Below, in pieces: positions 1-10,340 of a stretch of 64,000 bases of DNA. The position numbers were made by a program, and so were the translations under genes. Each line of letters starts with the position of its first letter. Positions within the stretch are counted from its first letter, which is position 1. The notes beneath the pieces were generated by a model. The model searched no databases. It had not been told where the DNA came from and worked only from the letters and a program-made list of their open reading frames with translations. Origin of the DNA: Prostheceraeus crozeri (Eukaryota; Platyhelminthes; Polycladida; Euryleptidae); assembly GCA_907163375.1 (NCBI GenBank), contig CAJQUW010004746.1:713022-777021 (forward strand), in the 5' to 3' direction.

Positions 1-1334
1 GCCTTAAAATTCAAAATTAAACCCGTATAAGTGGGTTTCCTATAAACAGAAGTGACTAGGCAGCTATCAGTGACATCCAGGCTGATGTCTAAGAAAGGTA
101 AACTCTTCCCACCAACTTCAGCGGTGAACTTCATGTTGGGATGCCATGAGTTTAAATAACTAAAGAAAGATTCATGGTCATCATCCTCAAAGATTGCTAA
201 AATGTCGTCAACATACCTCACGTAGAACTTCAGGTTCATACGATTGATGTTGAGAAAATTTGTTTCTAATTCACCCATAAATAGGTTACTAAGAGTGGGT
301 GCTAGTGGACTTCCCATACTAAGACCGTCACATTGACGATAAAGAGTGTTGTTAAAGGAGAAAATGCCTCCTGTTGCGAACTGTAACAGTTTTTTGAATG
401 TGTCTCTACTAAAAGGAGGTTTTGACACATCGGAGTTGTAGACTTTATCACAAGCTAGTTCGATGACCTCTTCTAGAGGAACGTTAGTAAAGAGACTGAC
501 CACATCAAAGCTAACCAGTTTGGAATTTTCCGAGAAGTTATACTTATTAAGTCTATCTAGAAGATCCGTATTATTTAGAACAGAAAACTCGTTAGGAATC
601 GCTTTGATAATAAATTGGTTGAGATATTTGGCTAAATTATATTCAGCAGTACCGAAGCTAGCGACAATGGGTCGCAGAGGGACATTTTCCTTTAGTACCT
701 TAGCTGAGCCATATAATTTACCGCTACATGCTCCTTGAGGGGTAATAGAAGCAAAAACTTTTGGATCAATGGACCCTTTGACATGTTTGTTTATAAAATA
801 TTTCAGTTTATTTTGTTGTTTAATAACCGGATGATCTAATAGTAGATCACTATGGTTGTGCGTAATTGGTGTGAACTTGCTAGAGTCCTCAACAATATCG
901 TTGAGTTTTTTCAAATAGTCTTCGGTATTGATCACAGCAACACCGTTACCCTTATCAAAAGGGACGATTTTAATTTTGTCATTAGTTCTAAGAGACTTCA
1001 CCGTTTCAATGTTGTGCTTCGCATATGCTGTTTTAGAGAAATTTTTCATACGTTTGTTGCAATTTTGCAATGAGTTTCTAACTTCGTTACAATCATTTTT
1101 GGAAATTTTATCCTTCAAGTGGTAGACCGCCTTTTCTAGTTGGCAAGTCAAGCTGATAGCATCACTATCGCAAGTAAACGTGGGATGTTTTAACCCCGTT
1201 TTCAAGCATTCTAGTTGTTCATTATTTAATTCTAAGGGACTAAAGTTTTGGACGGTGCCATCTGGCGTATGTACTTTATTTTGGAGAAATAAATTTAGCA
1301 GCTTTTTTTGGTGGGTGGCTGTAACCCTCTTCAT
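1..1334 (-). CDS. Penelope-like reverse transcriptase, C-terminus off the window
   Basis: The minus strand stays open from the ATG at 1334 to the window edge. It encodes a reverse transcriptase of the Penelope-like (PLE) type. In order I read a basic N-terminal part, KIVPFDKGNGVAVI, LYGSAKVLKENVPLRPIV, then FDVVSLFTNVPLEEVIE, the MGSPLAPTLSNLFM block and the catalytic YVDD near bases 200-225. The expected C-terminal GIY-YIG nuclease would lie beyond base 1. A stop codon sits directly before this ATG, and the upstream codons (1338-1670) read as PLE N-terminal sequence in the same frame, so the element is interrupted at least once. This is a retroelement copy, not a host gene. Identification as an RT is firm; the exact PLE clade is not. 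Confidence 0.85.
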   Translation of the reverse strand, partial: MKRVTATHQKKLLNLFLQNKVHTPDGTVQNFSPLELNNEQLECLKTGLKHPTFTCDSDAISLTCQLEKAVYHLKDKISKNDCNEVRNSLQNCNKRMKNFSKTAYAKHNIETVKSLRTNDKIKIVPFDKGNGVAVINTEDYLKKLNDIVEDSSKFTPITHNHSDLLLDHPVIKQQNKLKYFINKHVKGSIDPKVFASITPQGACSGKLYGSAKVLKENVPLRPIVASFGTAEYNLAKYLNQFIIKAIPNEFSVLNNTDLLDRLNKYNFSENSKLVSFDVVSLFTNVPLEEVIELACDKVYNSDVSKPPFSRDTFKKLLQFATGGIFSFNNTLYRQCDGLSMGSPLAPTLSNLFMGELETNFLNINRMNLKFYVRYVDDILAIFEDDDHESFFSYLNSWHPNMKFTAEVGGKSLPFLDISLDVTDSCLVTSVYRKPTYTGLILNFK

Positions 1335-1670
1335 TTAAGCTACGTTCTCACGAGTGAACACTTTAACAAACAGGAGACGATCAAAAGTGTTGATTTTACT
1401 AAGGATCAGATCACGTAAGACAGTAATCTGCCTTTTCAGTTTTTTAGTCATACATTTGTGTTGAGCAATCAGCTTAGAAACTTTACGCAGCTGGCGCTCT
1501 TTGATAATATGTGGGTTGAGAATTTTGTTGTTGTCTTTTAGACTAAGAAATTTTGGCACAAAATTATGTTCTAAACATTTGGACAAGAAAGATTGCAACG
1601 TAAATATCACATCGATCTCAACACATGTAAAAAATATGAAAAACTGAACCATAAAATTCTCAAGCATCAA
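1335..1670 (-). pseudogene. Penelope-like element N-terminal fragment
   Basis: An open stretch of 111 codons lies directly upstream of, and in frame with, the RT ORF, separated from it by one stop codon. It holds the typical PLE/RT leader with FVPKFLSLKDNNKI and a basic Leu-rich helix segment. Its first part is also present inverted on the other strand (1681-1769), so the 5' end of this copy is duplicated head-to-head. It is part of the same broken element. Confidence 0.6.
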
Positions 1671-1769
1671 TGTGATATCACTTTCTTGTCCAAATGTTTA
1701 GAACATAATTTTGTGCCAAAATTTCTTAGTCTAAAAGACAACAACAAAATTCTCAACCCACATATTATC
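1501..1769. repeat. Inverted repeat at Penelope-like 5' ends
   Basis: Bases 1501-1591 are the reverse complement of about 1681-1769, with a spacer of roughly 90 bp. Both arms encode the same PLE N-terminal peptide. Inverted, partly truncated copies next to a main copy are a known habit of Penelope-like elements. Confidence 0.8.
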
Positions 1770-1934
1770 TGTAATAGCTGTAGCTGTAACTCTAGTAACT
1801 TTAAAATCTTGGGACAAGCGTCCAATAACTTTGAACTGAATATTATGGAGGCGTTATTTATTAAAAAGTATGACCCTAGTCTGAACAAGCAATTGAACCA
1901 TGAAGGAACTTTTTTTAGCTGCAAACTTATTTAG
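1593..1934 (+). pseudogene. Chimeric Penelope-like fragment (N-term joined to C-term)
   Basis: This plus-strand ORF of 113 codons first repeats the PLE N-terminal peptide and then jumps directly to a PLE C-terminal tail (FELNIMEALFIKKYDPSLNK, ending GTFFSCKLI). The whole RT core is missing, so it is an internally deleted copy lying head-to-head with the minus-strand element. The stop at 1932-1934 is probably the true PLE stop. Sequence just after it (to about 2050) contains a GAAAC-type motif, as in PLE 3' ends, but no convincing ribozyme. Confidence 0.65.
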
Positions 1935-2381
1935 CATTAGCAGTATTGCATTTCTTGTGCATATTTGTCTGTGACATGTCGACATGAATGATTTACAAAT
2001 TTATGCATGTTTTCATCATTGTAATCCATTACCGAAACGTCCACTAATTTTTTTTAATCGAATATGTGAGGTAAATTCGCATATTTTTAACCGGTAGCGA
2101 ATTGCGTGTGAAGCGTAGACCTAATTTTACCGACGGTTTAGATGTCATAAAGCGGAGTAAAAGTTTCAGCCAAGCCCCGGCCCGTTCTACAATTAATTAT
2201 ACTTTAAATCCCAACCTTGCCATATAGCCTAGTGTGCGCGTGTTCCGCTTTGTCTTGCTTTCTACATTTTGTATGGATACGTTATTTTTGTTAGTCGCAT
2301 AGCTTAGTCCGGACTTGATATATTTCCGCATCTCAATAAGCTGGTTCTAATTTGCAAGAACCAGGTCCGGCAAGGATATTA
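1935..2381. other. Non-coding stretch between two repeats
   Basis: No gene is visible. A short perfect hairpin occurs at 2341-2364 (CTGGTTCT / AGAACCAG). The first part is probably the 3' untranslated tail of the Penelope-like fragment. Confidence 0.5.
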
Positions 2382-3122
2382 GTCCGGGAGCTAGCGCGAA
2401 CTTGTGCAGGGTAGTACATAAAACTTTCACATAGCATAGTACACCTCTAACCTACTGCAAAACTTCGCGTCTGCCGGATCAGATCATTTGCTTTTCAGAA
2501 GTAGAGAGGATAACACAATCCTATTTATGTATTTCCAGTGGTAAAATTGTGACATTTAAGGTGTTGACTCCCTTTTTTCGAATTTTTGCTCATAAAAGTT
2601 ACACAAATTGGTATTTTGTTGAACTGGTTATTATAGAAATCATCTACAGATCATGATCTTTCAAATGAGTTATCATTCAGTGACAGAGGATGAAGTAAAG
2701 TGTACAAACAGACACTTTTCGTTAAAGTATATCAACAATTTTCCGGAAATTTCTATGTTAAAATTTGCAGTTACACCAACGAAAAGTGTCTGTTTGCACA
2801 CTTTACTTCATCCTCTGTCACTGAATGATAACTCATTTGAAAGATCATGATCTGTAGATGATTTCTATAATAACCAGTTCAACAAAATACCAATTTGTGT
2901 AACTTTTATGAGCAAAAATTCGAAAAAATGGAGTCAACACCTTAAATGTCACAATTTTACCACTGGAAATACATAGGATTGTGTTATCCTCTCTACTTCT
3001 GAAAAGCAAATGATCTGATCCGGCAGACGCGAAGTTTTGCAGTAGGTTAGAGGTGTACTATGCTATGCGAAAGTTTTATGTACTACCTCGTTCCCTGCAC
3101 AAGTTCACGCTAGCTCCCGGAC
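2382..3122. mobile_element. Palindromic (foldback) transposon, copy 1
   Basis: This 741-bp unit is almost entirely one hairpin. The left arm is 2382-2723, a unique centre lies at about 2724-2777, and the right arm is 2778-3122. It begins GTCCGGGAGC, ends with its complement, and is flanked by TA on both sides (2380-2381 and 3123-3124), so it likely used a TA target like Tc1/mariner-type elements. Short ORFs inside it are artefacts of the palindrome. The left arm lacks a few bases present in copy 2. Confidence 0.85.
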
Positions 3123-3390
3123 TATATCTGAAAGAAGGAAAGAAGGAAATCCGCTTTCGTTGATTAGTACGAGTCAGTGTTGGAACCGGCCGGCGGTCGT
3201 CGTCATCAAAACCAGCCTGTCGGGGATGGAACGGTGGGTGGAGTCTCTATACCGATTGGTTGAGGCTTTGATCGTCAGACATCATTTGGTCAACTTATAC
3301 CATTGGGATTATTCAATTTCCACACAGTATGCGTGAAATACATGAATGGTGGTATCCGGCACTCCGAATAAGCGAGAGTAACCTATTATA

Positions 3391-4134
3391 GTCCGGGAGC
3401 CAGCGTGAAGTTGTGCAGGGAACGAGGTAGTACATAAAACTTTCACATAGCATAGTACACCTCTAACCTACTGCAAAACTTCGCGTCTGCCGGATCAGAT
3501 CATTTGCTTTTCAGAAATAGAGAGGATAACAAAATCCTATGTATTTCCAATGGTAAAATTGTGACATTTAAGGTGCTGACTCCATTTTTTCGAATTTTTG
3601 CTCATAAAAGTTACACAAATTGGTATTTTGTTGAACTGGTTATTATAGAAATCATCTACAGATCATGATCTTTCAAATGAGCTATCATTTAGTGACAGAG
3701 GATGAAGTAAAGTGTACAAACAGACACTTTTCGTTGGTGTAACTGCAAATTTTAGCATAGAAATTTCAGGAAAATTGTTGATATACTCTAACGAAAAGTG
3801 TCTGTTTGTACACTTTACTTCATCCTCTGTCACTGAATGATAGCTCATTTGAAAGATCATGATCTGTAGATGATTTCTATAATAACCAGTTCAACAAAAT
3901 ACCAATTTGTGTAACTTTTATGAGCAAAAATTCGAAAAAATGGAGTCAGCACCTTAAATGTCACAATTTTACCATTGGAAATACATAGGATTGTGTTATC
4001 CTCTCTATTTCTGAAAAGCAAATGATCTGATCCGGCAGACGCGAAGTTTTGCAGTAGGTTAGAGGTGTACTATGCTATGTGAAAGTTTTATGTACTACCT
4101 CGTTCCCTGCACAACTTCACGCTGGCTCCCGGAC
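3391..4134. mobile_element. Palindromic (foldback) transposon, copy 2
   Basis: This is a second 744-bp copy of the same hairpin element, 268 bp beyond the first. It has the same GTCCGGGAGC termini and TA on both sides (3389-3390 and 4135-4136). Its unique centre matches the reverse complement of the copy 1 centre, so the two copies stand in opposite orientation or the loop has flipped. The 266-bp spacer between the copies holds no gene. Confidence 0.85.
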
Positions 4135-4136
4135 TA

Positions 4137-5747
4137 ATTACAATACAAACATCACACAATACAATTATTCGTATTTAGATGTGTTATGTGCAATGGGTAA
4201 TACGCGTAATTACATATTTATTTCCTTATTTAGTGAGCTGTAGGCCTACTTTATAATTTACGATCATGGTAGCTGTTTTTTCAAAGTGAATCAAACACAA
4301 GCAAATTGAAAACAGATAATCAAAATAATGACCCGAACGGCATTAATGTAACAATAATAACATTGATACAATAATAATATATGCGTATATTTATATCCCG
4401 CCTCCCCAAGAAAGATTTAAGCGGTCAACAAATTCTAAGTTCCACTATCATAAAAGTTCTTCTAGCGATAAAAGTTCTGAGATGAACAATTGTGATCACG
4501 GACTGAGTGCTGATGTCATTGAGTGTTTTGTCTGTGACGTGCAAACTTGATTTAAAGTGATTCACTGAAGTGAGATTTACTTCTTCACTTGTGAAGGAAT
4601 TTTAGCGATTTGCGACGTCAATTGAGAACTCTCTCCACCACAAAATTGTCATCGATTTATCATTTCAGTCAGTATCCCTATACAACGTCAATCAAAATTG
4701 ATCGAGTGCAGTTAGCTTATTAAGCAATTGTCCACGATCCAGTGTCAAATGTTCGGTTAGCAGGCCCTAATTTGCATTGAAATCCATTACTCATTGAATC
4801 TGCTCCACGTGTCATATAAACTATCCCACGCAGTGAAATCATTCAAGATCTGGAATAATTTTGCAATAGATAGGTTGAGGAACCCGCAATACTTCCAAAA
4901 TTTATTCAGGCTAGAATACATGATTCTGGAAACTTTATTTGAGATAAAGTAAGGGTTAAACTGCATGTATAAGTTGCCGGCAATCATTTTTTAACTGTTT
5001 GAAGAACAGTTCGCAATATTTATATCACAAAACATGCGTGTGGGTGGATGCTCTCAAATTATATGTTACATTTACATGCTCTTATGTAATGATTGAAGCA
5101 ATTCATTCTAGACTGAATGTCGTCAACGCTCGTCATGGGCGTAATTAATTTTTCCGACCAGCGTTTACCAACCCTGGTAAGTGTACCCACACTTCAGACT
5201 GACAGGCCCACTGCCCAGATTGACTGCAAAAGTATTGACAGAACAATTTTCAAGTACGAATCGCATTTGTAAAAATTACATCGAATGATCAAGATGAATT
5301 AATATTCTTCATAAAAGTTACTTGGTGAATAACATACCAATCAAACGAAAGTTATCAAATTATCAGAAATTATCAGAAGACTCTCAAATCATCGTCAAAT
5401 AAGTAAGTAACTGTTCTATTCAAGTCCAAGCGGACCTGGTGATTGCTCACCACTTTCTACTGTGTTTTGGAATCCACTTATTAGCATGAAATGGAGTACT
5501 ATCAGCTTATTCGATTTACTGCAGCTGCCTTGTCACAGACATAAAATCGTTTGATTAAAATGAGGGAACTTTTATCAAAAATTTCGCAAGCATGTATAAT
5601 TCGGAAAGAAGTCGTGGGTCACATGCAATGCACAGCGGACATGCATGTCCATAGTTGAGAAACTCTAGCTGGTTTGCAAAAATGCAACTCTTCAAAAGTC
5701 TTCCTGGAAATTCCTGGAATAAAGCCTTCTCAAGTTGATGAACCAAT
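4137..5747. other. Intergenic, nothing recognised
   Basis: About 1.6 kb of AT-rich sequence on the 3' side of the receptor gene. I see no coding region, structured RNA or transposon ends. The 3' untranslated region of the receptor gene should start here (minus strand), but I found no clear polyadenylation signal. Confidence 0.4.
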
Positions 5748-7670
5748 TTATGCGTTAATCGATAAATCTTCAAACATTGCAAGTTTCCGATTGGCAACTT
5801 TGGAAAGATCGGTTAAGTCCAATGGCTGTATAGTGTTATTTCCTCTAATCACGGAAGAAAGTGATGTCACAGGTGAGGATTTTGTCGCCCATAGAGGTAA
5901 ATGAAGCTGAATAATTTTCACCAGATTAGCAACTTCAAGATCACTCACATTTCCTGGCTCCCAATCCACATGCATGCACCGTGGATGTTCAGAGCAACAA
6001 CATGAAAACATATCTAGCTTTACACGCTTATTCATAAGTGAACTAGAACAAGCATATCGTGAAAGTCGAAAATCCCGTTCAAGAACGATGTAAATGCAAA
6101 TTGTCTTATCTTGAGCTAAACATTGTTCGACAGCTCTCTCAAAAACGGCTGGGCGTTTGCCGAAAGCTGATGAATCGAAGAGAATGATCACCATCTTTGC
6201 ATGTTGAATAACTTGAAAAGCGTTATCTCCGCAATCGCCACCACAAGGTCCTTCCTCAAAGAATATGCATTCTACAAGAGGCAATCGATATGTTAGCTTT
6301 TGTCCGAGTTGCTCAGCTGTAGTTGAATGCTTTGATGAAAATATCAAGACGATCTTGAAAATCTCATAGTTTTCCCGACTCCTTACGTCAATAGGGCAGA
6401 GAAATGATTTGACGTTTCTAACTATTTTACGAGCGAAAAATCTGATCTCCATTTTAAAATGACAAGAAAATATGAAGATTATCAGAGCAATAGGCACGAT
6501 TGCGCCTAAGCTTATAGTAGTTTTCTTAACCCAGACGTAATGCAACTTTGGGATCAAATGAAGAAATGTTATCTTCCTTTCAAAGGGAGTTTTCAAATGA
6601 TCCACCTTCACCACACATTTTACACCATCATCATCAGCCTGGAAATTCAACAGGGTAAGTGTTAGAGCTGCAGTGTTAGAAGTATTTGATCCTTCAAGGA
6701 TCAGTTCGAATTTCTCTTTAACCACTTTTGCGAATTCTTCTCTCAACCGACCATTATACAATGCAAATTTGCGGTTTTCTTCCTTTCCTGTTTCACATGA
6801 CAAGTTTAAGACATCAGATAGCGAATGAGGCAGTAGAGAAATGTTGCAAAACAAAGAGGCATTTTGACCGATTTTAGAATAAACTGGGTCGGAAGAGCAA
6901 GTAACATCGAGACTTGCACTGCGTTTTATTTTCAACTCAAACTGCGTCGACATATTCCCCCTGCTTGATTCAGCGACACACTTGTAATAACCAGCACATG
7001 GAAACGTAATTCTTCCGAATTTCAAACGATTTGCCATATTTGATATGAGGCAATCATCATTAGGATAATTGTACATGGAAATTTCTGAATAAGAATCATT
7101 TACAAATCGCTTGTGGTACCAATGATATCTGTCTACACACCAATCAAAAAAGCATCTGATGGTACGTGGTCGACCGTAGTAAGCTGGCAGTTTAGTTACC
7201 TTGTCATCTATTTCAACTTTCAATCGACTGATAATGGTCTCATTGGAAGAATGGCAGGTGTATATGCCGTCATTGTCCAGCTGAGAAATTTTGCACATAA
7301 CTAGGTTCACTCTTCCGCTATCTGTTTGACAAGAAAATGTATTACCAGGAAGTTCTGCAGTCAGATTGGTATTGGTCTTTGTGTATGTCCATACAACGGA
7401 AGAATTTCGCTCTGCATCCACTCGGAAACATTTGCATGAACTCGTAGCTGAGATTTTATAATTGTCATCTTTGTAAGGAATTTCATATGAAAAGCATGAG
7501 TCACATGCTGATTTATGAAGAACATTAGACCATTCTTCAATACCATCTGGACATTTTCTTGCATTTCGAAGCAGAGAGGCACAGCGATGAGGACACGCTA
7601 TCAGGACAATGCAGACAGTGGTTCCTATCAAAAACGTCGCTGGCATCATCCTTCGATTTGAGATCCTCAT
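5748..7670 (-). CDS. Ig-like / TIR-type (IL-1 receptor-like) membrane receptor, single exon
   Basis: This is an uninterrupted 640-residue host protein. Residues 1-32 form a signal peptide (hydrophobic ATFLIGTTVCIVLIAC). Residues about 40-375 are an ectodomain of three Ig-like domains, seen from paired cysteines with the GIYTC and AGYYKC motifs and several N-glycosylation sites. A membrane segment lies at about 384-404, followed by a basic stop-transfer stretch. Residues about 433-600 are a cytoplasmic alpha/beta domain (FKIVLIFSSKHS, MVIILFDSSAFGKRP, ICIYIVLERDF) that fits the TIR/SEFIR superfamily. This is the architecture of IL-1-receptor-like proteins, which pass ligand binding to MyD88-type adaptors. 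The intracellular domain is divergent, so adaptor pairing is uncertain. The whole protein in one exon suggests a retrocopy or a lineage-specific intronless expansion. Met1 is chosen because the signal peptide follows; Met8 or Met9 are alternatives. Confidence 0.8.
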   Translation of the reverse strand: MRISNRRMMPATFLIGTTVCIVLIACPHRCASLLRNARKCPDGIEEWSNVLHKSACDSCFSYEIPYKDDNYKISATSSCKCFRVDAERNSSVVWTYTKTNTNLTAELPGNTFSCQTDSGRVNLVMCKISQLDNDGIYTCHSSNETIISRLKVEIDDKVTKLPAYYGRPRTIRCFFDWCVDRYHWYHKRFVNDSYSEISMYNYPNDDCLISNMANRLKFGRITFPCAGYYKCVAESSRGNMSTQFELKIKRSASLDVTCSSDPVYSKIGQNASLFCNISLLPHSLSDVLNLSCETGKEENRKFALYNGRLREEFAKVVKEKFELILEGSNTSNTAALTLTLLNFQADDDGVKCVVKVDHLKTPFERKITFLHLIPKLHYVWVKKTTISLGAIVPIALIIFIFSCHFKMEIRFFARKIVRNVKSFLCPIDVRSRENYEIFKIVLIFSSKHSTTAEQLGQKLTYRLPLVECIFFEEGPCGGDCGDNAFQVIQHAKMVIILFDSSAFGKRPAVFERAVEQCLAQDKTICIYIVLERDFRLSRYACSSSLMNKRVKLDMFSCCCSEHPRCMHVDWEPGNVSDLEVANLVKIIQLHLPLWATKSSPVTSLSSVIRGNNTIQPLDLTDLSKVANRKLAMFEDLSINA

Positions 7671-10340
7671 TCCAGTATGATCTTAATATAACGGTTGATC
7701 AGTAGACGTTCTGTCCTATCATGAGCTGAATTGAAGCAAATTTGCATACCGGTGTTTATTGTTGAAATCGTCAGCAGAGTCCTAATTCGGATGTATCTTC
7801 ATGTGCACTAAATATTAACGACGAAGGGTGAGCAACAATGAATACGAAAATAGCATATCATGTCATATAATCTGTGAGAGCGAACATATGATAAGCCAAT
7901 CTCTGTTGACTTCCGTCGTCATTTCGTTCTCTTTTATATATCCTCATCTTCTAGTATTCCATAACGTTTTGGTATAATACGAGAGTTGCGGCATGGCCGT
8001 TTCAGCGCAGACTAGTCCGACCATAATTGTAATGCACAAGCTGAAAAACGAACCGATTTCTCACCTTTCTACTGTTTGAGATACTTATGGGTTATCGCTC
8101 TCCACGTTTTGCAATTGACCTAAAATCTGCAAAAGTTAATCAGTCTTCAGAAAATTTCGGTTGCTCTTCGTTGAGTGCATTTTCTACATAAATTTAAAAC
8201 ACTACTTCTTTATTGCTTCCACAATTAAGGCAAAAGCACCAATGCAAATCAATTTTACAGGTAAGTAGGGTCAGCATCAAAGATATTTAATATCATAAAG
8301 GGCTAGATAGGAAATAGACGTGTTTTTACCTTGTGTGCAACGAAACCACTGATAATCAGCTGATATTGCATGAATTTGAAAATATCTGTAAGTGAGCAGC
8401 AACTATTCCTTTTCATTGCCTCTTTTTGGTAATTACAGAACTAAAACGCATTTTAATAATAAATCAAGAAATTCTTATATATCTAAAAACAACGTCCAAA
8501 TTGCAACAAAAAGGGTCTAAGAGTCTAACATTCTACTTTTTCAGATGTTCTGCAAATCACAGTTGTAAAGAAGAGCACTGCTGATACAATGCTTTCAATT
8601 AGATTGTATTGCATTATTTTTTGGCAGTTGATAATTAGATATGAAGAGCGCATGTTATATGGGAATAATACAAATGAAAACCATTTGTTTCATTTTTAGA
8701 TGAAAGCAGTGTAAAGTTCACCTACAATTCACCAGATACATGAACAGAAAAATGAAACACGTCTTTACTTGTGATCATGCAGCCAGATTGTTCCTTGGTA
8801 ATAATTCTGGTATATCGTTTATCGTATATCGTTGCTGTGCCCACCGGTGCCCGACCACGCACGCGATTGCCAAGCTTGACAATAATCTAACGTGCGTATA
8901 TAATTTTGTGGTAAGAAATTACATCATACAACAGAAAAAGTAAATATGAACTATCAGAAAATTTGATATAAAATTGGCTTAAGCAAATAAAAACAAACAA
9001 CATATACCGATATGTATGTTATACGATGCACATTGACAACATTTTTGACATTGACACACATGCAATGATCAAATTCAGTTGGCACTAAAATGCCCTCTGC
9101 TAATTTTAGTTGCAATACACAGATCCATATTTTAGTTTCAGCTTGGTGAATAACTCGAAGAGCGTTGTTGACATGAGTGAGCCTTATTAATAGCCAATAT
9201 TCCTCAGTGTAATATTCGGATTCTCACTGAAATTGTTTATGTCATGAATTCTACAGAGGGAGTTTAGTGTTTATCAATTTATACCCCATCAGTCTTCATG
9301 TGAATACTTTTTCTTCCACTTGGATTGATAGTGCTGCATTAAATTGCTGTGTTACCGCTATCATCTTCAACATTTTTTTTCAGAGAAACTACTGAATGAA
9401 TATTCTTGAAACTTGCCGTATAATATCAGTGAATTAAGCTTTATATCATACCATTTCTAGGGCCATTTCTAATGAATGTCATTCATTCTGTCACCCTTGA
9501 TGAAGAATAGCGAAATATTGGGTATTGCAAAGATTTCTTTTTGATTCCTGAGAAAGCCAGTGGCAATTGAAGATATTTAATCATACACCAGGAATGGCCT
9601 CACTTGAACTAATGTAAAGTTAATCATGGCATAGTTGTGTTGCATGCATTCATGGCTGTCCGAATTCCCTGATCATTGCTCATTATTCAGTAAAAGAAAC
9701 GGGTTAGCGGACTTAATTGGGAGTAATGGACGTCAACCGAAAGTTGTAGGCCCCATTTTCACTAAGACATAGGCTACTTATTTCTGAGATTCAGACACTT
9801 TTTAAGATGGACGCAGTATGCCTCTATTTATCCCTATCACCGTCAAATGGTACATGCGCCTATCGATATTCAAAGCTCAAAACTTGTAATTGTGGCAACC
9901 TTTAAGGATTCTATTAATTTGTTGGATTTTATAGTAAGGTTATTTTCAAACAATTAAAGTATTATTAAGCGAATATTTCTAAAGTAAGTATTGATAATCA
10001 ATAATGACATCAATAATAAATTTCATCTGTAAATGAATTCTGCCAATTATGATTTGACAGAAATTTTGCGTTGCAGACGTGTGCCCATGTTTAGTTGAAC
10101 GCCTGACTAAATTTGGGGCGCTTGATGGTAGTTGTGCTCCTTTTCAGCATAATATTTGTACAAGACACAATAGATCAGACTGCATTTTTGGGCTTTAATT
10201 GATGCTTCTTCGACAGTGGTGGAAAAGACAATGCATTGCTATGACTTTGCAAAGCACTAGAAATTAGAAGTTTAACTATTATTTATTTGACAGGGCTTAA
10301 TAAATGCAAAGCTGATTCCACTTTATGCTATAATTTTTGA
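7671..10340. other. Upstream region of the receptor gene, intergenic
   Basis: About 2.7 kb without a supported gene. A stretch at 9497-9520 (TTGATGAAGAATAGCGAAAT) resembles the conserved tail motif seen at retroelement 3' ends in this window. The remaining small ORFs have no recognisable content. Confidence 0.4.
7931..7940 (-). promoter_or_regulatory. Candidate TATA box of the receptor gene
   Basis: On the minus strand the sequence reads TATATAAAAG, about 260 bases before the receptor start codon. It would give a leader of roughly 230 nt. Position and consensus fit, but nothing else proves use. Confidence 0.35.

Noticed and set aside
2020-2060. Hammerhead ribozyme after the first Penelope-like copy
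   Set aside because: Only the GAAAC part is visible (ACCGAAACGTCC); no CTGATGA partner at a suitable distance.
2653-3860. Two nearly identical 65-codon frames in opposite orientation
   Set aside because: They arise from the centres of the two palindromic transposons and have no codon-level evidence.
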